Shown here piece after piece: positions 15,695 to 23,203 of a DNA stretch of 64,000 nt. Within the stretch, counting starts at the first letter, position 1, and the number at the start of each line of letters is the position of its first letter. Made by a program: the position numbers and the translations under genes. Location: positions 1 through 64,000 of the forward strand of contig NZ_JBOITO010000026.1 of the NCBI RefSeq assembly GCF_050717635.1, in the 5' to 3' direction. The DNA comes from Clostridium_AD sp050717635. GTDB taxonomy: Bacteria > Bacillota > Clostridia > Clostridiales > Clostridiaceae. The notes beneath the pieces were generated by a model. That model was not told the origin of the DNA, made no database searches, and was given only the letters and a program-made list of their open reading frames with translations.

Positions 15695-17419
15695 ATGAAC
15701 AAACATGCAATATATCATATTACTGAAACGCCTTATGCCTATGGTAAAGATTTAAACACTCTAGTTTTACGTATAAGAACGGCAAAAGACGATATTAAAA
15801 AATGTAATTTATATTATAAAGATAGATACAACTGGGTGGATCCATATGATGTTAAAGAAATGGAAATAACTTCACAATCTGAATTATTTGATTATTACGA
15901 AACAATGGTATCCGTTGAAAAAAACAGATATAGGTATTACTTTGAGCTAATTGATTTAAATAACAACACCACATATTTTGATGAGAGAGGTTTTAGAACT
16001 AATTCACTAGCCGAAAATGAGCAAACAGCTTTTCAATTCGCCTATTTAGCACAAGGCGATTTATATGAGGAAGCTACATGGCTACAAGAGTCAGTTGTAT
16101 ATCAAATTTTCCCAGATCGTTTTTGTAATGGTAATGAAAGTAATGACCCAAAAAATATTACACCCTGGGGAGCCCCAGTAAAAACTAAATCTGTATTTGG
16201 CGGAGATCTGCAGGGAATTATTGATAAATTAGATTATTTAGATGACTTAGGTGTTAATTTAATTTACTTAACTCCAATATTTAAATCCACCTCAAACCAC
16301 AAATATAACACTGCAGATTATTATGATATAGACCCACAGTTCGGAACTTTAGACACAGCAAAGGAATTAGTACATAAATGTCATGAAAAAGGAATGAAGA
16401 TTATTTTTGATGCTGTCTTTAATCATTCAGGAAGTGACTTTTTTGCCTTTGAAGATTTACTAGAAAAACAAGAAGCTTCAAAATATAGTGATTGGTATTT
16501 TGTAAATAGCTACCCAGTTAGCACCAATAATATAAACTACTATACTTTTGCAAATGACGTAAAAAATATGCCCAAGTTAAACACTCATAATAGTGAGGCA
16601 AGAGAATATTTATTAAGTGTTGGAGAATATTGGGTAAAAGAAATAGGAATTGATGGTTGGAGACTGGATGTTTGCGATGAAGTTGATCATGATTTTTGGA
16701 GAGCATTTAGTAAAATAGTAAAAGCAGCTAATAAAGATGCAGTTATTGTTGGCGAAATAATGCATGAAGCAAATTCCTTCTTAAAAGGAGATCAGATGGA
16801 CAGTATAATGAACTATCCTTTCAAATCTGCACTAGTAGATTTTTTTGGAAATAGAAGTATCTCTGTAGAAGGATTTAACGATATATTATCCTCTAATAGA
16901 ACTCTTTATATGGGTAGCATCACGAGGCAACTCTGGAATCTACTCGGTAGCCATGATACTAAAAGATTTTTATCTGAATGTGACAATAACGTAGACAGAA
17001 TGAAACTTGCAATTGCTTTTCAGTTTTGTTATCAAGGCGTTCCATATATCTATTATGGAGATGAAATTGGTCTTAATGGTGGTGATGACCCTCAATGTAG
17101 AAAATGTATGGTTTGGGATGAAAAGCATCAAAATACGGAACTTCTTAAGCTTTACAAGACTATGATATCTATTAGGAAAGACAATAAAACTCTAATTTAT
17201 GGAGGTTATAAAAAACACTATTGTAAAGACAATGTATTAGTTTTTGAAAGAAGTTATGAAGGAAAATCTCTTTTAATTGCTATAAATAATAGCGATACAG
17301 AGTCCACTGTCAATATCGATTTAGATGAAACTCTTGTAGATATATTCACTTTAAAGCACACTAAGTTAAATAATGGGTTAATTTTACAACCAATGGGATT
17401 TAAAATATTTAAATTATAA
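15695..17419 (+). CDS. GH13 neopullulanase / cyclomaltodextrinase
   Basis: 574 residues, no signal peptide, so cytoplasmic. The first 120 residues form the N-terminal CBM34-like beta domain typical of subfamily GH13_20, which contributes to the active site in dimers. Catalytic domain motifs: VVYQIFPDRFCNGN, DAVFNHSGSDFF, GWRLDVCDEVDHDFW (nucleophile Asp), VIVGEIMHEA (acid/base Glu), LLGSHDTKRFL (third Asp), VPYIYYGDEIGLNG. Such enzymes hydrolyse cyclodextrins, pullulan and maltodextrins to maltose or panose, feeding the alpha-glucosidase encoded nearby. GTGAGGT precedes the ATG. It has its own promoter region with a palindrome and a terminator at 17427-17468. Confidence 0.92.
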   Translation: MNKHAIYHITETPYAYGKDLNTLVLRIRTAKDDIKKCNLYYKDRYNWVDPYDVKEMEITSQSELFDYYETMVSVEKNRYRYYFELIDLNNNTTYFDERGFRTNSLAENEQTAFQFAYLAQGDLYEEATWLQESVVYQIFPDRFCNGNESNDPKNITPWGAPVKTKSVFGGDLQGIIDKLDYLDDLGVNLIYLTPIFKSTSNHKYNTADYYDIDPQFGTLDTAKELVHKCHEKGMKIIFDAVFNHSGSDFFAFEDLLEKQEASKYSDWYFVNSYPVSTNNINYYTFANDVKNMPKLNTHNSEAREYLLSVGEYWVKEIGIDGWRLDVCDEVDHDFWRAFSKIVKAANKDAVIVGEIMHEANSFLKGDQMDSIMNYPFKSALVDFFGNRSISVEGFNDILSSNRTLYMGSITRQLWNLLGSHDTKRFLSECDNNVDRMKLAIAFQFCYQGVPYIYYGDEIGLNGGDDPQCRKCMVWDEKHQNTELLKLYKTMISIRKDNKTLIYGGYKKHYCKDNVLVFERSYEGKSLLIAINNSDTESTVNIDLDETLVDIFTLKHTKLNNGLILQPMGFKIFKL

Positions 17420-17426
17420 CTACAGT

Positions 17427-17468
17427 TCAAAAGAGAGCTCCAATTATACAGTTGAAGCCCTCTTTTAG
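17427..17468 (+). terminator. Terminator after neopullulanase
   Basis: AAAAGAG...GCTCCAA pairs with TTGAAGC...CTCTTTT, followed by AGTTTT. Confidence 0.75.
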
Positions 17469-17571
17469 TTTTATAAATGTTATAATGAAGTAAGAAATTG
17501 AAGAAATAGGAGGTGGCGGTGGTTATTTTAGAGATAAAATATATAAAACAAATAAGGGCAAATATCTTATT

Positions 17572-17796
17572 TTGATAGGTAAAAATCCTAATATGAAAAT
17601 TGCATATACAAAAGTAACATTGGAAAACAAGGAATATAAAATTAGTATCCCACAGCAGGAATATTTTATAGCCTATTGCACAGTTCCAAACGAAACACAA
17701 AGTATATATCCTGAGACTAGAAACATCAAATTTTATGATAAGAATGATATTGATATTACTGATGAAACGTTCAAAGTTTTATTAAGCAGCCTATAA
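17572..17796 (+). CDS. Small hypothetical protein, uncertain start
   Basis: I do not recognise this. The frame is open from before 17509 with the translation YFRDKIYKTNKGKYLILIG ahead of the TTG at 17572, but that upstream part has no start codon. A strong AGGAGG at 17509-17514 is followed by GTG codons (17513, 17519) in another frame that stops at about 17575. A one-base slip between ribosome site and body would explain this, so the gene may be a recent pseudogene. The body is polar with beta-type alternation (YKISIPQQEYFIAYCTV). A terminator follows at 17815. Confidence 0.35.
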   Translation: MIGKNPNMKIAYTKVTLENKEYKISIPQQEYFIAYCTVPNETQSIYPETRNIKFYDKNDIDITDETFKVLLSSL

Positions 17797-17814
17797 TATT
17801 CTTGAAGTAAAAAT

Positions 17815-17848
17815 TAAGAGGAGCCCAAGTGGCTCCTCTTAAAATTTT
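17815..17848 (+). terminator. Terminator after small hypothetical gene
   Basis: AAGAGGAGCC, loop CAAGT, GGCTCCTCTT, then AAAATTTTT. This is a strong stem, and its presence suggests a real transcript upstream. Confidence 0.85.
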
Positions 17849-17920
17849 TCATATTATAGCACCATTACTAAACTATCGAATTCCAAGTTTTAGGTTTATT
17901 TTTCTTATACTGCTATCAAG

Positions 17921-18030
17921 TATGAATTTCTCCGAAGTGACTTGCAAACGAAACGCCGAAAACATTAGAATTTCTTAACCAAATTTCCAGTTTCAAGTTA
18001 GTTTGCAAAGCACGCAGGAGAAATTTCATA
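17921..18030. repeat. Palindromic element (family 2, short copy)
   Basis: TATGAATTTCTCC...CTTGCAAAC pairs with GTTTGCAAAG...GGAGAAATTTCATA. It matches the outer arms of the 6561-6801 element, including GCACGCAGGAGAAATTTC. It ends 11 bases after the stop codon of the next minus-strand gene, as the long copy does after lysA. Confidence 0.7.
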
Positions 18031-18040
18031 CCTCCCCACC

Positions 18041-19405
18041 CTAGATTATTGGTTCATGATTATTCCCAGAAAATCCATCCACCATTACATCCAATCTATC
18101 ATCATTGTCTTCCTTTATTTCTACTGGTTTTAATTTTTTTACAGTCCCAACAGGCTCAATTAATGAAAGTTTATCGCCACGTCCTGATATAACCCACAAT
18201 ACTTTATAACCTTTTGGCATCACACCTAAAGTTTCTTCACCCTTTCCATCTGTAAAATATATTAGTATATTTGTATCAGTACTATTTACATACTGAATCA
18301 CCGGTGTAAACTTCGTACCACCACCAGTAATACTACGTTCTCTTACAGAATTCGCTGATTTCACCTTGTATGATTGCCTTATTTCTGTATCACATTCAAT
18401 AAGTGTTATTTCATGCTTATAAGTTTTTACAATATTAAAAACTTCCTTTATTGCGCCATAAAATTCCTCATCGCTTATGCTACCACTTATATCTATAGCG
18501 ATGGTGATTTTAGCTATATGCCCCCTAAGTTCCCCTCTTAAATCTAACCTATTAGGTTGACGTCTGCTCCTACGTGTAATAGTCTTTTTTCTGTCACCTT
18601 CTAATGTTCCCATTAACTTTTTCAAATACATATTCCAAGGAATTTCAGAACTCTTACTCTTTAATCCTTCAAGAATACCCTGCAAAGAAAGAGGAACAGA
18701 ACCCTTTTCGCAGGTTTCTAGCAATTTTTCAGTAAAATCTTTAAGAGTAGCATCATCTACCTCCGTAGACTCTTCCCACAAATCATGAGTACTTGAAACA
18801 TCGTATTCTTTTTCTATGTCAATAACTTTAGATTCATCCACTTCACTTTCATCTTTTTCCGAGAGTAAATTTAATGCTGCTTGAATTGTATCCGCATAAT
18901 ACTCCATAGTCATATAAGGCTTTAACTCTAAACTATACTTATGGTTTATTCCAGCCAAAGTTGTAGCATAAGGTGGTAGATAATCTAAATGCTGATTCAC
19001 AACTATATCCATTGCCATATTAATAGCCAAGTTACTATATTTTGTTTTAAGACTCCTTGCACGATTTAAGTGAAATGATAATATGTGATAAATCTCATGT
19101 TTTATAGTGCTTTTCATCTGATCCAAAGGGAGATTTAAAAATATATAGGGATTAAAGTAGATCACATACCTAGATAGCTTAAAGTTAACAGCTGTAGGTG
19201 AGGTTATATCATACTTTAATTCCCTAGACATCTGAAGTAAAAAATAGCCGAAAAAATTTTCCTTATCCTCTATGAGCATAAAATTTAATTGTTCCAGGAG
19301 TTTAAAGAAATCTTCTGTAAAATTCTTTGGCATATCTTCAATTGTTTTCACATTAGAAATTTCGTCATAAAGTGCACTTTTAAGAATTTCAAATTTTTTT
19401 CCCAC
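18041..19405 (-). CDS. VWA-domain metallopeptidase-like protein (DUF2201)
   Basis: 454 residues in two parts. The N-terminal part has a zinc-protease signature HEIYH (residues 103-107, HExxH) within TIKHEIYHILSFHL. The C-terminal part is a von Willebrand A-like domain with the metal site ITIAIDISGSISDEEF (DxSxS) near residue 300. GTG start at 19405 with TAGGTGA before it. It lies 8 bases after a MoxR-type ATPase gene; such ATPase-VWA pairs are thought to act as chaperone or metal-insertion complexes, as in MoxR, CbbQO and RavA-ViaA, but the client is unknown here. The palindromic element at 17921 probably ends the transcript. Confidence 0.88.
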   Translation of the reverse strand: MGKKFEILKSALYDEISNVKTIEDMPKNFTEDFFKLLEQLNFMLIEDKENFFGYFLLQMSRELKYDITSPTAVNFKLSRYVIYFNPYIFLNLPLDQMKSTIKHEIYHILSFHLNRARSLKTKYSNLAINMAMDIVVNQHLDYLPPYATTLAGINHKYSLELKPYMTMEYYADTIQAALNLLSEKDESEVDESKVIDIEKEYDVSSTHDLWEESTEVDDATLKDFTEKLLETCEKGSVPLSLQGILEGLKSKSSEIPWNMYLKKLMGTLEGDRKKTITRRSRRQPNRLDLRGELRGHIAKITIAIDISGSISDEEFYGAIKEVFNIVKTYKHEITLIECDTEIRQSYKVKSANSVRERSITGGGTKFTPVIQYVNSTDTNILIYFTDGKGEETLGVMPKGYKVLWVISGRGDKLSLIEPVGTVKKLKPVEIKEDNDDRLDVMVDGFSGNNHEPII

Positions 19406-19413
19406 GATTTCAC

Positions 19414-20532
19414 CTAGCCTTTTATTTCATTGTAAGACTTAAAATACAGTTCAACAAAAGCCTCATTTTCTATACATAACTTATAAACTTTTTTATGGCT
19501 TTCTTTAATATCTTGCATAATACCTACACCTAAGTCCACAGGATATATCTCTATAAATTGTACAAACCTTTTTATATCAAAACTTAAAAGTTCCTTATTT
19601 TCCAGTGCACTCAAAATATTCTTTGCTATCAAATATAATCTAGTATGACTTTCTGTTTTAACCTTTTCTCTTATATCTTGTGACAATTTTTCAAAAGCAA
19701 ATACCTCTTCATAAGAAATAAGTGGTTTATTATTCTCCTGTGAGAAAGCCAAAAACTCATGAGCTATTCTACTTCCTAAATTTCCTTTTAATATGTTTAA
19801 AAATACTCTTTTTGGAATTGTATCTTTATTTTTCTTATAAATCTTATAGCTCTTAGAAACCCGTTCAAAGCTCCTAGGAGTTGCTTTTAATTGCTCTTCC
19901 TTTTCGCTGCTATGTAAATATTCTGGAAAAGTGGATATAAACTCTATAACTTTTCCATCTATATTATTCTGGGTAGCCCAGCTTAGCCAAGATTTCGAAT
20001 CACTTTCCATATATAGCCAAACAAATCTATTTTCTTGTGCTGCATCCATATCAACTACTTGATAATCAACATCTTCTCCATACTTACTAGAGGGGTTCAT
20101 GGCAGCTGTAATTTTCACTTTATCATCCAGCTTATATCCATTAATATTTCTATTTAATATAAGATTCATAAGTTCCTGTTGCACCGTATGCTCACAACGA
20201 TTTATTTCATCAATAAATAAGAGAACCTCTTTGCCCTCATGTATTAAATTATCTATTTCCTGTAACTTTGTGTGAATGGCATAAACAGTGCTTTTTTTAG
20301 TAGTAACCTGCCCTGTAACATTTTTCATACTATAATCTTCAACTGTTGGCAGTCCGCCTATTTCTCCTTCTTTCAAAAGGTTTCCATCTATAGTAACTAA
20401 GCTCCAACCCTTTTTTTTAGCAAGTTCTTTAGCTAATGCAGTCTTTCCTATACCACTTTCCCCTACAATTAGAGGTACTTCATTAGTTTCTATAACGAGC
20501 TCAACGCTTTGTAATGTATCTTTAAAATTCAT
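19414..20532 (-). CDS. MoxR-type AAA+ ATPase
   Basis: 372 residues. Walker A GESGIGKTALAKELA (about 24-38), Walker B LLFIDEINRCEH (about 102-113), sensor 1 in TAAMNPSSKYGEDV and an arginine-rich TPRSFERVSKSYKIY segment typical of MoxR ATPases. It probably remodels a partner using ATP, with the VWA protein downstream as adaptor. ATG at 20532 with AGGAGAT. It lies 13 bases after the repeat-protein gene and 8 before the VWA gene, a tight three-gene operon. Confidence 0.9.
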   Translation of the reverse strand: MNFKDTLQSVELVIETNEVPLIVGESGIGKTALAKELAKKKGWSLVTIDGNLLKEGEIGGLPTVEDYSMKNVTGQVTTKKSTVYAIHTKLQEIDNLIHEGKEVLLFIDEINRCEHTVQQELMNLILNRNINGYKLDDKVKITAAMNPSSKYGEDVDYQVVDMDAAQENRFVWLYMESDSKSWLSWATQNNIDGKVIEFISTFPEYLHSSEKEEQLKATPRSFERVSKSYKIYKKNKDTIPKRVFLNILKGNLGSRIAHEFLAFSQENNKPLISYEEVFAFEKLSQDIREKVKTESHTRLYLIAKNILSALENKELLSFDIKRFVQFIEIYPVDLGVGIMQDIKESHKKVYKLCIENEAFVELYFKSYNEIKG

Positions 20533-20545
20533 TTTCTATCTCCTC

Positions 20546-21349
20546 TTACATCATTTTAAGTTTTTCATCAACTGCTATTTTTTTACATACTTTACTGCCA
20601 TATTTATAAATAAAAATAATTTTGTCCGATGATATATTCCCATATTTCTCATTTATGCTTTCGCAGTTTATAAAGTCTCTTACATATTTCTCTGAAACAT
20701 CTTCTTTAGATAAAACCTCTCTAAAAGCAGCTTCCACCGCCTCTATATGTAATTCATTGTTAAAATATTTCATTACCAAAACATTGTGTTTTAAAAACAA
20801 TATTTTTTTATTTTCATCTATGTTTAAAATAAATTTTATAGCAGATTCATTTTCAGAAATAGCCAATATCTCTGCACTTAGACTTGCATTCTCTATATAT
20901 CTTAAACAAGAATAATTTCTTTTTATAGCCAAAAGTTGTATTTCTTCAATTGGGTTATCTATATATTTTATAGAGTCATAATCTTTTTCTATAGCTAATC
21001 TTTGAAGTTTAATACTTGGACTTTCAGAATATTTTATTGCATATCCCTTTTGCTGAATACCTATTTTTATAAGTTCTTCACAAGGACTTTTAATAATCCC
21101 CAAAGTATTCCATATCTTTGATACAACATATTTTTTCATATCATAAGTTGGATTTTCTATAAATTCAATTGACCATGGGTTACTTTTTATTGCCAAATCC
21201 TTCATTTCTTTTGTAGGATTCTTAATATATCGTAACATTGCCCCATCTTTCTTTATAGCTAAAAGTTTCAATTCATCGCTAGGGTTATCAATATTTTTTA
21301 TAATAATTGGATTAACCTCTATCATTTGAATAGCCTTTTCTTCTGTCAT
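20546..21349 (-). CDS. Tandem-repeat protein of the MoxR-VWA operon
   Basis: 267 residues, mostly eight degenerate repeats of 22-23 residues with consensus I-x-Y-I-x-N-P-x-x-E-x-x-x-L-A-I-K, as in YIDNPIEEIQLLAIKRN. Each unit looks like two short helices, so the protein should be an alpha-solenoid for protein binding, like DUF4116-type repeat proteins. The last 60 residues are different and charged. ATG at 21349 with GAGGTGG. As the first gene of the operon with the MoxR ATPase and VWA protein, it may recognise their client. No function is known to me. Confidence 0.75.
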   Translation of the reverse strand: MTEEKAIQMIEVNPIIIKNIDNPSDELKLLAIKKDGAMLRYIKNPTKEMKDLAIKSNPWSIEFIENPTYDMKKYVVSKIWNTLGIIKSPCEELIKIGIQQKGYAIKYSESPSIKLQRLAIEKDYDSIKYIDNPIEEIQLLAIKRNYSCLRYIENASLSAEILAISENESAIKFILNIDENKKILFLKHNVLVMKYFNNELHIEAVEAAFREVLSKEDVSEKYVRDFINCESINEKYGNISSDKIIFIYKYGSKVCKKIAVDEKLKMM

Positions 21350-21395
21350 AAAACTCCACCTCTTTACTAATCATTTGAAATAATTATACCACACA

Positions 21396-21422
21396 AAAAA
21401 AGAGATATTTCTATCTCTTTTT
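21396..21422 (-). terminator. Terminator of the 6S-like RNA
   Basis: On the minus strand AAAAAGAGATA, loop GAAA, TATCTCTTTTTTT. It lies between the RNA and the repeat-protein gene. Confidence 0.85.
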
Positions 21423-21424
21423 AT

Positions 21425-21667
21425 AAACGAACCAAAAATTTTTAATTCATAATCCAAGGTACCGTTGCCCCGATTTTTACACCTATCTTTTCGATAGGTG
21501 GGTGTTCTCAGAGATGCTTAGCAGTCCTTGCCAATTCAAAATTGGACTTATAGGCCTATTCCACACCACGATCTTGAACTCCCGTATAAATATTGTAGGT
21601 TGAAAATAAGAGCTTCACGAATATCTCAGAAATAAAAATTTTTGAAAGTGTTTCATATCTACTTGTT
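21425..21667 (-). ncRNA. ssrS: Probable 6S RNA
   Basis: This 400-bp stretch has no gene but has a promoter, a terminator and a long hairpin layout. Near the 5' end the minus strand reads TTTCTGAGATATTCGTGAAG, close to the start of E. coli 6S RNA (CUCUGAGAUGUUCGCAAGC), and the 3' end TACCTTGGATT can pair with it. The middle folds as one irregular hairpin: GGTGT with ACACC, AAGTCC with GGACT. A separate hairpin CACCTATC/GATAGGTG lies near the 3' side. 6S RNA binds RNA polymerase with the housekeeping sigma factor in stationary phase. The identification is from partial recall of the family and should be tested with the Rfam RF00013 model. Confidence 0.6.
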
Positions 21668-21673
21668 AACTTT

Positions 21674-21701
21674 ATTATATCAGATTAAAATTAAAATTCA
21701 A
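21674..21701 (-). promoter_or_regulatory. Promoter of the 6S-like RNA
   Basis: Minus strand TTGAAT (21696-21701), 16-bp spacer, TATAAT (21674-21679). Predicted transcription start is near 21667. Confidence 0.75.
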
Positions 21702-21747
21702 TAGTAATTTGTGGTTTTTTATTTATTTTTTTTTAGGATTATGTGGA

Positions 21748-23037
21748 CTAGCACTGCATTTTTTTCATAGTCTTCAATATAACAGTATCTGTAACACTCA
21801 TACCATCAACAGATAAAGTTCCTAAATTTTTAATTGTATCTTCTGCTGTTTCTGCAACAATTCCGTTTCTTCCAGGTACAATACAATTATGCATAGCCAA
21901 AACTGCTGATTGTACAGCAACTGATGCTGAAGTCGAAAGCTTAAGTGAACAACCTTCCTTTGCACCATCACATATCATACCACTAGTGTTTGCAATAGTA
22001 TTCTTTATAACTCCATCTATTTGGTCATAATTCGCACCCATAAGCCATGCTATAGCTACACCCGAACCAGTTCCAGCTGCAACACCACAAGCACACATTG
22101 CAGATAATCTCCCTATATAATATTTTATATAACTATTTACAATATGACTTATAGCAACCGCCTTAGCTAATTTTTCATCATCTACCTTGAATTTATTTTT
22201 ATATGCAACAATAGGTAAAATCGCTGTAAGTCCATTGTTTCCACTACCATTACTACTCATAACAGATAAATTCATTCCCGACATTCTAGCATCACTAGCC
22301 GCTGCTGTTAACATCATTGCAGCAGTCATTAAATCCTCTGACAAAATTCCTTGCTTTATGCTTTTTTTAATGCCATACCCAACTCCCATTCCCAGTTTTT
22401 CATTGAGTCCAGCCATAGCTGCAGTTTCATTCATAACTATTCCCTCTAACATAAATGCAATATCTTCATGTGGAATCTTTTCAATCTCCGCTATAATATC
22501 TCTTATTTTCATATCATACAAATCATTTTTTTCCTTGTAAGTACCCATGTCTTCTTTTTTTAAATCCACAAGAACTTCTCCTAATCTCTCTATATAAGCA
22601 AATCGATTATGTTTTCCACTAATAATCACTCTACAATTACCACTATCTGTTTTAAGATTTACTTCTATATAAATTTTCTCATCAGTATCTTTAATATCCA
22701 GTGACAATTTTCCACTATGCACAAGCTCTTTTGCAAATTGCACCTGTACTTCATCAATGCCCCCAAGTACTCTTAAATCATTTTCGCTTTTCCCACCTAC
22801 AAAACCTAAAGCAGCTGCAATATAAAGACCGACTTCCGCAGTATTTGGTATACCCACTGACAATCCATTTTTATATATGTTAGGACTAACGAAAATTTCA
22901 GCACTTACTATATAATTAAAATTTATTAACTCTTTAGCCTTTGCACATGCAAGTGCAACAGCGACTGGTTCAGTGCATCCCATGGCAGGAACGACTTCTT
23001 CTCTAAGTGTTTGAACTATAAGATTTCTTAATTTCAT
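21748..23037 (-). CDS. L-cysteine desulfidase family protein
   Basis: 429 residues of the UPF0597/CdsB family, related to the catalytic subunit of iron-sulfur L-serine dehydratase. It is expected to split L-cysteine to pyruvate, ammonia and sulfide. Likely iron-sulfur ligands are the Cys of VPAMGCTEPVAVALACA (residues 17-33) and those of GMICDGAKEGCSLKLS near 360; MSSNGSGNNGLTAILP is the conserved Asn/Gly loop. ATG at 23037 with AGAGGAGTGAT. It has a sigma-54 promoter at 23075-23090 and its activator gene directly upstream, the same arrangement as cdsB-cdsR in Clostridioides difficile. Confidence 0.9.
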   Translation of the reverse strand: MKLRNLIVQTLREEVVPAMGCTEPVAVALACAKAKELINFNYIVSAEIFVSPNIYKNGLSVGIPNTAEVGLYIAAALGFVGGKSENDLRVLGGIDEVQVQFAKELVHSGKLSLDIKDTDEKIYIEVNLKTDSGNCRVIISGKHNRFAYIERLGEVLVDLKKEDMGTYKEKNDLYDMKIRDIIAEIEKIPHEDIAFMLEGIVMNETAAMAGLNEKLGMGVGYGIKKSIKQGILSEDLMTAAMMLTAAASDARMSGMNLSVMSSNGSGNNGLTAILPIVAYKNKFKVDDEKLAKAVAISHIVNSYIKYYIGRLSAMCACGVAAGTGSGVAIAWLMGANYDQIDGVIKNTIANTSGMICDGAKEGCSLKLSTSASVAVQSAVLAMHNCIVPGRNGIVAETAEDTIKNLGTLSVDGMSVTDTVILKTMKKMQC

Positions 23038-23074
23038 AAGATCACTCCTCTAAGTATTATCTAATATATATTAG

Positions 23075-23090
23075 AGCAAGTTCCATGCCA
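23075..23090 (-). promoter_or_regulatory. Sigma-54 (-24/-12) promoter of the cysteine desulfidase gene
   Basis: Minus strand TGGCATGGAACTTGCT matches the consensus TGGCAYRNNNNTTGCW, with GG and GC exactly 10 bases apart. It lies 38 bases before the start codon at 23037. Confidence 0.93.
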
Positions 23091-23129
23091 ACAATTTCAC
23101 ACTTAAAACAACGCTTTCCACACTATCTC

Positions 23130-23144
23130 TTCTCAATATGAGAA
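23130..23144. promoter_or_regulatory. Candidate enhancer site for the sigma-54 activator
   Basis: TTCTCA, ATA, TGAGAA is a perfect 6-bp inverted repeat about 40 bases upstream of the -24 box. The half-site TGAGAA...TTCTCA recurs in the 52-bp palindrome at 23152-23203. Confidence 0.5.
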
Positions 23145-23203
23145 AAAACAAAATAGAACAGTATCATAATGAGAATTAATTCTCATTATGATACTGTTCT
23201 ATT
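23145..23203 (-). terminator. 52-bp perfect palindrome and T-run at the activator gene end
   Basis: Arms of 26 bp (23152-23177 and 23178-23203) are perfectly complementary with no spacer; the stop codon of the activator gene lies at the centre. On the minus strand it is followed by ATTTTGTTTTTT. It should terminate transcription. Its centre TGAGAATTAATTCTCA also carries the half-sites of the candidate enhancer. Confidence 0.75.

Noticed and set aside
21465..21560. tRNA or tmRNA in the gap before the desulfidase gene
   Set aside because: No cloverleaf, no CCA end and no tag-peptide frame; the fold and promoter fit 6S RNA better.
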